Shown here: piece by piece, positions 1 through 5,684 of the stretch
How the letters are laid out: every line of letters starts with the position of its first letter
How positions within the stretch are numbered: position 1 is the first letter of the stretch
DNA from: JAUVKA01 sp964465145
Lineage (GTDB): Bacteria; Bacteroidota; Bacteroidia; Bacteroidales; UBA12481
Direction: 5' to 3'
Length of the DNA stretch: 19,358 nucleotides
Assembly (NCBI GenBank): GCA_964465145.1
Contig: CAYXJR010000080.1
Location: 1 to 19,358, forward strand
Position numbers and translations under genes: made by a program
Notes under the pieces: generated by a model
Databases searched by the model: none
Told to the model about the DNA's origin: nothing
The model's input: the letters and a program-made list of their open reading frames with translations, nothing else

Positions 1-60
1 AGGACTGATTTGTGAGAATTTAAAAAAGTAAGAGTTTTCTTTCAGGCACTAATTAGATAG

Positions 61-761
61 AGAGAGCTCTCAAAAAGGACTATTGAAAAGTACCAGCAAA
101 ATCTCACAACTCTTTTCGATTACCTATTGAAAATGAAACTAATCTCTGAGAATCCTGTTCAAGATATTCCGAGAATCGGATTGATTGTTGATTATGCTCC
201 AAAGCCAATAAAGATGGACGATGTAGCCAAATTGAAGGTAGCAATCCTTAAAAAGGATACCCAGCTATGGTTAGCCTGTCTTTTTCAGTTTTATTGCTTC
301 ATTAGACCGGGTACAGAACTTCGTCTGTTGAAGATATTCAATATTGATTTCAATGCTGCCTTGATTACCGTCCAGAATACCCTTTCAAAAAACCGCCGGA
401 CTGAGACCGTTCAGATACCTGATTGTTTTATGAAGATTTTATTAGAGGTATTTCAACTCAATACTTATTCCTCAGATTTATACGTATTTGGAAGAGAAGG
501 CCGTCCCGGACTGGAGCCTATGGAAAAGAATACAATGCGCGTAAAATTTAACAAGATCCGTGATGCCTTGGCTTATCAAAAGAATACAAATTCTATTCCT
601 GGAAGCATACAGGTGCCTCAGCTGCTGTTGATGCTGGTATTCCGGAAAGGCATCTGATGGATCAACTAAGACATAAGTCATTTGAAACTACTAATTACTA
701 TTTCAGAAGGCATAAAGGGTATCAAAGTCCAGATATTCAGGAGAAATTCCCAGAGATCTAG
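61..761 (+). pseudogene. Tyrosine recombinase (phage integrase), frameshifted
   Basis: Remnant of a tyrosine site-specific recombinase that would have integrated and excised the adjacent prophage. The SAM-like N-terminal core-binding part reads from about 61 (RELSKRTIEKYQQNLTTLF, then ISENP), behind an in-frame TAG at 58-60. The catalytic domain follows: the first Arg lies in the FIRPGTELRLL box and a Lys in the SKNRRTETV hairpin. The frame then breaks. The HxxR-type box (YSWKHTGA, about 594-617) and the H..Y end (RHKSFETTNYYFR) lie in the -1 frame and run to a TAG at 759-761. One base lost near 583-590 explains this: restoring it gives KNYKFYSWKHTG. The uninterrupted open frame alone covers 127-657 and ends in out-of-frame residues. 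The YSWKHTG form of the box is familiar from Bacteroidota recombinases. The protein should be inactive. The stop shares a CTAG with the convergent tail gene. Confidence 0.88.
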
Positions 762-991
762 AGCAAATAAAACTCGCATTCCCCGGGCTTGATATCATGA
801 GATGTGAATATCACCTGGCGTTTTTTAAGGAGATAGTGGTTGCGGTCTATGGCATACCTGGTGGTGAAATCGAGAGTTGAGGGATCCTGGATAACCCAGT
901 TGATTTGCTTCCTGCTCATCCACCAGGTGAGGTAATCTTTCCAAAGCTTGTTATATACCCCATAATCGGGATCCAAAGTCAGATATTTGGC
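758..991 (-). pseudogene. C-terminal fragment of phage tail/baseplate protein
   Basis: About 77 residues reading AKYLTLDPDYGVYNKLW and ending in PGECEFYLL. Similar C-termini (Tyr/Trp-rich, 'DFxxRYAIDxxHYLLKK', then a short beta-rich end) close large tail or baseplate proteins in Bacteroidota prophages, from memory of the family. The rest of that protein is missing. Upstream the frame hits a TGA just above GCC-AAA-TAT, and the neighbouring fibre ORF runs into the same DNA in another frame. The fragment therefore looks fused by deletion rather than independently started; the only start-like codon is a TTG at 976. Its TAG stop (760-758) overlaps the TAG of the convergent integrase. Confidence 0.6.
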
Positions 992-1775
992 TCTCCGTCA
1001 TCGATATCCCTGTTGATTTATCCCAGGCACTGAATATCGGATCAGTTTCTGTGCGATGGTTAAAAAGGCTGTCGGTTGCTCCTATATCAGAAAGAACTTC
1101 GGATGCTGTTCTTTCCTGGAGAGTTCCGCTATCATGGGTAATAAAATTGCCAGGTGAGTTTCCAAATGATGAAACTTTAACTGTACCTCCAAAAGTCAAG
1201 GCTAAAGTGCTAAGGTCGCCCAATATTATAGGGGTAGCGTTTAGATTTGCTTGGTTGATTATTAGTTGGTTGGCGGTAGCGTTACTTAATCCAGCCTGGT
1301 AACCAATTGCTATAATGTCATCAGCTGTATTTAACTTGGTTGCATTATGACCAAATCCTAACACCCTAGAGCCAGTATTAGATTCTCCCGCTGATAAACC
1401 AACAGCGGTTTGATATTGCCCTGTATTATTGCTACCAGCATTGTAGCCTAAAACTGTTTGGTAAATGCCAGATTGAGAAAGGCCTGCTTGATAACCCATT
1501 GCTGTTTGTCCAACGCTACTATTAGCATATCCTGCTTTATATCCTAATACAGATTGATTATTCCCGGTATTTTGATAGCCTGCGTAATAACCTATTGTGG
1601 ATTGATTATCCCCAGTATTTTGATAACCAGCATAATAACCTATACCAATAGCATTATCTCCTATATTTTGATATAAAGCATGACCTCCCATTGTCACAAC
1701 ATAATTACCTGAATTAGTATGACCCGCAAGGCCACCAAATGCAAGTAATCCAACTCCTGTATTATTTATTAACCA
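951..1775 (-). pseudogene. Trimeric tail-fibre fragment with YadA-head-like repeats
   Basis: Fragment of a phage receptor-binding or fibre protein. From about 1775 the frame reads WLINNTGVGLLAFGGLAG, then many repeats of about 16 residues with the pattern G-Y-x-A-G-x-x-N-(S/T)-x-x-x-(Q/N)-(S/T)-(A/V)-(L/I/M)-G-Y, for example GYYAGYQNTGDNQSTIGYYAG and GYQAGLSQSGIYQTVLGYNAG. This resembles the left-handed beta-roll of YadA/Hep_Hag heads. A stem-like segment follows (ATDSLFNHRTETDPIFSAW and TGISMTESQISDFG). There is no convincing start: a GTG at 1697 is available, but the repeat pattern is already running upstream of it and overlaps the end of the tape-measure frame. The 3' end runs into the frame of a different tail protein and stops at 951. 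Both ends look like deletion junctions. Confidence 0.65.
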
Positions 1776-2580
1776 GCTCCTTATTATATTCCCTCAAAGC
1801 AACTGTAGTTTCCCTGGTAACACGACCTTCATCATCAATCGTCTTTACAATATCAGGAGCCAATGACTTGAGTTGCTCCAGAAGCTCAATTCGCCGTCCT
1901 TCTGCAGTATCAGCGTGGGATAATTCGGCAACTAACAGATTAACTGATTTCCTTTGCCTTTCCAGGGCCTCATGAGGCTTTTCTGCAAAATATTCAACAA
2001 CCCTCTCTTTCATCCTCCTAAACCCACGTGAAATATCCTTCTGCCCTCGTATGAGCTTATTCCCTTCCATATTATAGGCAGTCTGGGCATCCTTGGATTT
2101 CTTCGTGATCAGTTCCAGGGTAGCCAGTGCTTTTGCCTGAGCATCTGTGGCAGCACCTTCTGCGAGCTTCTGCTTAACTAACTCTTTGAATTCTTCAGAA
2201 TCCTGCTTGATAGCGATACCATACTTCTTCAGCCGTTCCATCTCACCCAGCATGGCTGCATTAAGAGTATCAGAAGCATCTGCCACTCCAAACTGTCCAG
2301 CTGTCCACTCATCAAAAGCTCCAGCAAGGGATTGAACCGTGACGGCCATCTTTGCAGCTTTATCCCGGGTAAAATCAAGGGGAACCAAGAGGTCTGCCGT
2401 ATTGGTTACCATGGTTTTGAATTGGTGGTTGGTTACCCCCATTTTTTTGCTCAAAGCGTCGGCTTGCTCTTCAACATACCCCATGGAATCTCCCAGAACA
2501 ATTGCATGCTTTCTGGACTCACCCTGCATTTGCTTACCAACATTGAAAAGTTCTTTCGTCAGATCTTTGGCCTTTGACAG
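1762..2580 (-). pseudogene. Phage tail tape-measure protein, internal fragment
   Basis: About 270 residues of a TP901-type tail tape-measure protein, which sets tail length and is threaded through the tail tube. Diagnostic stretches are KHAIVLGDSMGYVEEQAD, LLVPLDFTRDKAAKMAV, FGVADASDTLNAAMLGEMER and LKKYGIAIKQ. A helical Lys/Glu-rich part follows and ends in ALREYNKELVNK. Tape-measure proteins are usually several hundred to over a thousand residues, so both ends are missing. Upstream the family-like sequence begins near 2577 (SKAKDLTKELFNVGK), directly abutting the terminator of the SecB-like gene. Downstream the frame stops at 1762, where the fibre frame takes over. The first ATG is at 2529, but the homologous frame continues above it. 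Not functional. Confidence 0.8.
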
Positions 2581-2605
2581 GAGTAAAGGTAGGAAAAAAT
2601 GAGAT

Positions 2606-2635
2606 GAAAAAAGCCCAGGGGGGCTCCCTGGGCTT
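2606..2635 (-). terminator. Rho-independent terminator of the HEPN-SecB cassette
   Basis: A perfect 10-bp stem (AAGCCCAGGG / CCCTGGGCTT, 2611-2620 and 2626-2635) with a 5-nt loop is followed on the minus strand by six T (2612-2607). It lies about 20 nt downstream of the SecB-like stop codon, so it ends transcription of the three-gene minus-strand cassette. The tape-measure remnant starts immediately beyond it. Confidence 0.88.
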
Positions 2636-2655
2636 CAGTATTCAATTTCAGAAAA

Positions 2656-3132
2656 TTATGTCTTTTCTGTAGTATCCTCGTTTGATTTTTCCGCGTTATT
2701 TTCTCCTTCTTCAAATTGATCGAAGGTTTGCTCTTTCAACTTCTCACCTACAGCGGTCATTTTCATTGCTGGTAAATTCACGGCTTCCATTCCAGACAGG
2801 GCTGTTAAAGTTGAAATGTGGGCTCTAATATAAGGGAATAATATTGCAGGGGCATTAGTGTAAAAATAGGAAGATAAGTGATCTTTGCTAATATCGTTTT
2901 TGAAATCAAAGAAGCCAATTGCAGTGACCTTTGCGTCAAAACGTCCATTTTCTTCATATGCATGCACCTCTAATACTAAAGTAAACACCCTTTTCTCTTT
3001 GTCAATAACTGCTCTCGGTTCGATTTTCACCTCCAATTCGCCAATTTTCTCCTTGGGCTCTCGAACAAAATGGCTTTCGGTTATCACAAAACTATCAAAC
3101 CTAAATGGTGATTTTGGCTGAATCTGGCTCAT
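2656..3132 (-). CDS. SecB-family chaperone (candidate TAC chaperone)
   Basis: 158 aa, about the size of SecB (around 155 aa). SecB tetramers bind unfolded clients in the cytoplasm; solitary SecB-like proteins also serve as chaperones of toxin-antitoxin-chaperone (TAC) systems. Visible family features are an N-terminal beta-sheet region (FRFDSFVITESHFVREP, about 10-26; FTLVLEVHAYEENGRFDAKVT, about 50-70) and the hallmark helix motif APAILFPYIRAHISTLTALS (94-113), followed by NLPAM (119-123), matching SecB's 'P-x-x-LFPYxR ... LxP' block. The last ~22 residues are acidic and probably disordered. The ATG overlaps the preceding stop as ATGA (3132-3129), implying translational coupling to the 127-aa protein. 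The gene sits third in a toxin/antitoxin-like operon inside a prophage rather than with general secretion genes, which favours a dedicated TAC chaperone over the housekeeping secB. That role is inference; the family call is firm. Confidence 0.85.
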   Translation of the reverse strand: MSQIQPKSPFRFDSFVITESHFVREPKEKIGELEVKIEPRAVIDKEKRVFTLVLEVHAYEENGRFDAKVTAIGFFDFKNDISKDHLSSYFYTNAPAILFPYIRAHISTLTALSGMEAVNLPAMKMTAVGEKLKEQTFDQFEEGENNAEKSNEDTTEKT

Positions 3133-3512
3133 GCTGCAAGGTGATAATTAGGTTCTTCAAGGGTATAATAAGAATCGGCAGTTAGAATCTTTTCGCCAGA
3201 TTTTGGGACGGGTTTAGTCCAATCAAAAAGCTGGTCAATTTTCGAAGGCAAAATTAATATTGGTTTTTCCACCTCGATTAGGGATCCTTTAGAAACGAAC
3301 ATAAGGTTTTGTCCAGGGTATAATTTCGAAAACTGTGAAATTAGACTAAGCTCGAAACTAGCGTACACCTCATTGTTTCTATATGCAGAATATGGCAATA
3401 TTTCTACGATGTGATCGTCGAATTCGGCATCATATTCATAACGTATGGATATATCGAAAAAATCCTCATGGATTTCGTTTAACTTTTCAAAAAGGAATTC
3501 TACTGGATTCAT
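3129..3512 (-). CDS. Unknown 127-aa protein, candidate antitoxin of TAC cassette
   Basis: I do not recognise a named family. The start chosen is the ATG at 3512, which overlaps the HEPN stop as ATGA; a longer frame from 3551 would overlap the HEPN gene by 43 nt. The product begins MNPVEFLFEKLNEIHEDFF (amphipathic helix). Then comes an alternating strand pattern (ISIRYEYDAEFDDHIVEILP, with YASFELSLISQF after), a small alpha/beta fold by inspection. No helix-turn-helix and no GS-x10-DxD nucleotidyltransferase motif is visible, so it is not an MNT partner. The last ~35 residues are separate in character and aromatic-rich (LFDWTKPVP, then SYYTLEEPNYHLAA). In known TAC systems the antitoxin carries a C-terminal chaperone-addiction tail bound by the SecB-like protein, and this tail fits that idea. 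The gene is coupled on both sides by 4-nt overlaps. The antitoxin role rests on position and tail only. Confidence 0.6.
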   Translation of the reverse strand: MNPVEFLFEKLNEIHEDFFDISIRYEYDAEFDDHIVEILPYSAYRNNEVYASFELSLISQFSKLYPGQNLMFVSKGSLIEVEKPILILPSKIDQLFDWTKPVPKSGEKILTADSYYTLEEPNYHLAA

Positions 3513-3946
3513 GGATAACATTTGTTTAATAGTTCGAAGATTGATAAACAATACTCAATAGCTTCTCTGGACTTATCTTGTGAAATATCAACTTCTTTAT
3601 AATCCGATTTATTGCGCAGTCTTCTCAATTCACCCATAGAATTAGATAAAGTTCTGGCATCCTCGTGTGTCTTTTCATTATTACTAAGATCATTTTCTAT
3701 GCAATCAAGAATGTAATTATGGACGGTGTAGCCGCCAAGTTTCCTTTTTACTAAATCCTCACTTTTTTTTCTTACTACTATTTCAATTTCTCGATCAGTC
3801 TTACCAAAATGGTAAATAATCAAATGTTTCGATAACTGGAAACAAGCATAATAGGCACAATGAACACTACTAGGGTAAAGAGAATTTTCATGAAGCAAAT
3901 CAGCTGCCGTCTTATTTCTGATGGCTTTATTTTGAAGAATTCCCAT
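3509..3946 (-). CDS. HEPN-domain protein, candidate toxin of TAC cassette
   Basis: 145-aa all-helical protein of the HEPN superfamily (UPF0332-like by eye). The first helix pair carries A-x-x-L-x-x-x-x-x-Y-x-S-x-V-H-x-AYYACFQLSKHLI (residues about 14-43), the usual 'aYYA-x-f' signature. The late conserved motif is LRRLRNKSDYKEVDIS (107-122). In catalytic HEPN RNases this site is R-x4-6-H; here it is R111-N-K-S-D-Y116, with Tyr in place of His, as in UPF0332-type members. RNase activity is therefore uncertain. HEPN proteins are common toxins or effectors in TA, Abi and CRISPR systems. It is first of three coupled genes, followed by an unknown small protein and a SecB-like chaperone, in T-A-C order. 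The ATG at 3946 is the first available; the frame has a stop about 30 nt upstream. The DNA is clearly AT-richer than the flanking phage genes. Confidence 0.78.
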   Translation of the reverse strand: MGILQNKAIRNKTAADLLHENSLYPSSVHCAYYACFQLSKHLIIYHFGKTDREIEIVVRKKSEDLVKRKLGGYTVHNYILDCIENDLSNNEKTHEDARTLSNSMGELRRLRNKSDYKEVDISQDKSREAIEYCLSIFELLNKCYP

Positions 3947-4037
3947 TAATATGCTAAGATAATCGGTCTATTTCACTTAAAATGATTTGGAGTCATCTTG
4001 GGTACAATAATACGAATTATATTAACTATAGTTACAA

Positions 4038-4116
4038 AAATCTCTCAGTTTTGTTTTGAAATCTCTCAGTTTTGTTTCGAAATCTCTCAGTTTTGTTTCG
4101 AAATCTATCAGTTTTC
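4038..4116. repeat. 21-bp tandem direct repeats (3 copies plus a partial fourth)
   Basis: Three head-to-tail 21-bp units, AAATCTCTCAGTTTTGTTT(T/C)G, at 4038-4058, 4059-4079 and 4080-4100. A fourth degenerate copy starts at 4101 (AAATCTATCAGTTTT) and fades by 4116. The units are contiguous without spacers. The 21-bp period equals two DNA helical turns, so bound proteins would stack on one face. The array lies about 90 bp upstream of the HEPN start and just after the stop of the tail-completion-like gene, where an operator for the cassette could sit. Regulatory function is inference. Confidence 0.85.
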
Positions 4117-4129
4117 TAGTTGCAAACTT

Positions 4130-4684
4130 CTAATTATTTACTAATAATTCAACACCACGCTTCTTAAACACCATCGTCCATCCCGTAGAATCGGACAATT
4201 CCCGGGCAAAGAAGGGAGTGATTTCGGTTGGGAAGGTAAGATGTTTGACAAATGGGCACTCTGAATCAGCCTCCATCTGGGAGCGGATCTCAAGGAGCAT
4301 CTCCAGGGCGGCATCAGCCATAAATACCTGTTCAACCATGTCTAGCTTTTCAATCTGGTAGGGAGTGGCCACAGTAAGGGAGATCAGCATATCTTCAGTG
4401 TGCCGGTCGTACTGGTCCTCAGTGGTCATTATGTGGCCGTAATCAATAAAGAGGTATGTTCCGGTCAATTCAATGATCCGGGCTTTCACAGAGTCTTCAT
4501 TCACCCCGAATACAAATTCCTCTATCCCTGGTACCAGGCTATGAACCTCAAGGGCTTCAATTTCAGTTTTTAGTAGGGCATAATCCGGATAAAGGTCTGA
4601 TTCATCCCGATTAAATAGCTCTAGCACACCGGCCTTCAGGGGGAACTTGGCGAAGTAAAGGAATATGTCTTGGAGTGGATTCAT
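4130..4684 (-). CDS. Phage tail-completion/terminator-like protein
   Basis: 184 aa, soluble, no signal peptide. Patterns include TYLFIDYGHIMTTEDQYDRH (about 73-92), MLISLTVATPY and a final region FFARELSDSTGWTMVFKKRGVELL. This arrangement (a 'DYG' strand, a conserved strand of virion type, then 'S-x-GW-x-M-x-F-x-x-x-GV') is one I associate with a family between the tail-chaperone and tape-measure genes of Bacteroidota prophages; no precise family name can be given. The ATG overlaps the preceding stop as ATGA (4684-4681), so it is in one operon with the upstream phage genes. After its TAG come the 21-bp repeats and the foreign cassette, where the tape measure would be expected. It looks intact. 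Confidence 0.5.
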   Translation of the reverse strand: MNPLQDIFLYFAKFPLKAGVLELFNRDESDLYPDYALLKTEIEALEVHSLVPGIEEFVFGVNEDSVKARIIELTGTYLFIDYGHIMTTEDQYDRHTEDMLISLTVATPYQIEKLDMVEQVFMADAALEMLLEIRSQMEADSECPFVKHLTFPTEITPFFARELSDSTGWTMVFKKRGVELLVNN

Positions 4685-5016
4685 TTCATTAGGAAGGTTA
4701 CCTGGTCCAGGGATAGCTTGGTTGCTTCTACAATTTCGGTTGGGGATTTTTCCATTCCCTGCAGAGAGTGAACAGCATCCCGGAGTTCTTTTACCAGAAG
4801 ATTAAGCATTTCTATAAGGCTCATCTTTTTGAGATTTTCGATATCCCCATAGCCGGCTTTGGAAAGGGAATACAAACTATCACCCAACCCCAGGCCCTTT
4901 TCCTTCTTTTCGGGCTGATCGGCTGTTTTCCACCATAAAACTCCATAATCAGTATTTTCCTGCAGGAAGAGCTGAATAGCCTGGAAATTGAAGAAGATGG
5001 CCAGCTTGGTTTCTAT
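4681..5016 (-). CDS. Short phage ORF without a canonical start
   Basis: About 111 residues reading IETKLAIFFNFQAIQLFL, then YGVLWWKTADQPEKKEKG, then LGDSLYSLSKAGYGDIENLK, and ending in LSLDQVTFLMK. The downstream 68 residues could start at a TTG (4887), but the frame upstream looks genuinely coding (Trp-Trp, hydrophobic heptads) and runs back into the end of the 221-aa gene, in its -1 frame, without any ATG, GTG or TTG near the junction. The listed 5' end is an ATA at 5016, given only to mark the join. The start may have mutated, the ORF may use a rare start, or it may be expressed by frameshifting from the upstream gene. The stop overlaps the next ATG (ATGA). No family recognised; by position it is near the tail-assembly chaperone. 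Confidence 0.45.
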   Translation of the reverse strand: METKLAIFFNFQAIQLFLQENTDYGVLWWKTADQPEKKEKGLGLGDSLYSLSKAGYGDIENLKKMSLIEMLNLLVKELRDAVHSLQGMEKSPTEIVEATKLSLDQVTFLMK

Positions 5017-5678
5017 TGGGATCCCTTGAACCCTGCCGGTGGATTTACTGACTTGGCTGGGCTTATATAACCCTCCGGATAAAGGGTAGCCACCAAGAGA
5101 TCCAAGTATATTTCCTCACCGGTGCTTAAGAACTGATCAAAAGCAATCGTGGCATCGATAAACTGATCAGCCTGCAGGTCGGAATTAAGAAGGTTGCCGG
5201 TCAGATCAAAATAGTATCCCGATAGCCTGGCTCTTCGGGTTTGGATCTCCGGAACCAGGTTGGATGCAAATACCCCGTCAATTACCACCTTTTTCTTCAG
5301 TTTACGTGCTGCTCTCATTTCAGCAGAGTTATCATCCAACTCCTCCGGAAGGTTATGGATTAGCAGCTCCCTTGTTTCTGAAGGAAGGGCAGCAAATGAT
5401 TTCTCATTCTGATACTGGATCCGGAACATGAAATTAATCTGTCGCGAGATACTATACACGTTTTCAGAAAATAGGGACTCCTGTTCCTTTTTTCTAAATC
5501 TTCGGGGTTTTAAACCGGCCACCTCGAGGAAGAAAAGTGTCCGGACCTGATCAGGTGACATCTGGTCCTTCGAAAAGGCCATCAGAAGGCTTACCAGGTA
5601 AATAAACTGCTTTGAATTGAGCTCTCCCCAACCGTTTGGGAAGGAGTAAGTTTTATTTTTGAATTTAACTTCTAACAT
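5013..5678 (-). CDS. Phage tail-assembly-chaperone-like protein
   Basis: 221 aa. The N-terminus, LEVKFKNKTYSFPNGWGELN followed by SKQFIYLVSLL, matches the opening of a recurrent Bacteroidota phage protein ('xxY-x-(I/F)-P-x-x-W-x-E-L-t-x-x-Q-f') found upstream of tape-measure genes and thought to act in tail assembly. A charged middle (RRFRKKEQESLFSEN) and an acidic/hydrophobic C-terminal half (YYFDLTGNLLNSDLQADQF) follow. It lies 6 nt downstream of the 251-aa gene. Its TAG at 5015-5013 is crossed in the -1 frame by the next ORF, reminiscent of the tail chaperone G/GT layout of lambda-like phages. Function is by position and weak sequence resemblance. Confidence 0.5.
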   Translation of the reverse strand: MLEVKFKNKTYSFPNGWGELNSKQFIYLVSLLMAFSKDQMSPDQVRTLFFLEVAGLKPRRFRKKEQESLFSENVYSISRQINFMFRIQYQNEKSFAALPSETRELLIHNLPEELDDNSAEMRAARKLKKKVVIDGVFASNLVPEIQTRRARLSGYYFDLTGNLLNSDLQADQFIDATIAFDQFLSTGEEIYLDLLVATLYPEGYISPAKSVNPPAGFKGSQ

Positions 5679-5684
5679 AGCTGT

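Noticed and set aside
2332..2602. Plus-strand ORFs over the tape-measure fragment
   Set aside because: They are antisense shadows; the minus frame has clear tape-measure sequence.
2656..3132. Housekeeping secB
   Set aside because: It is coupled third in an operon with HEPN and an unknown protein inside a prophage, not with secretion or metabolic genes. It remains possible but is less likely than a dedicated chaperone.
3129..3512. MNT nucleotidyltransferase antitoxin partner of HEPN
   Set aside because: No GS-x10-DxD motif is visible in the 127-aa protein.
4038..4116. CRISPR array
   Set aside because: The 21-bp units are contiguous with no spacers and there are no cas genes; this is a tandem repeat.
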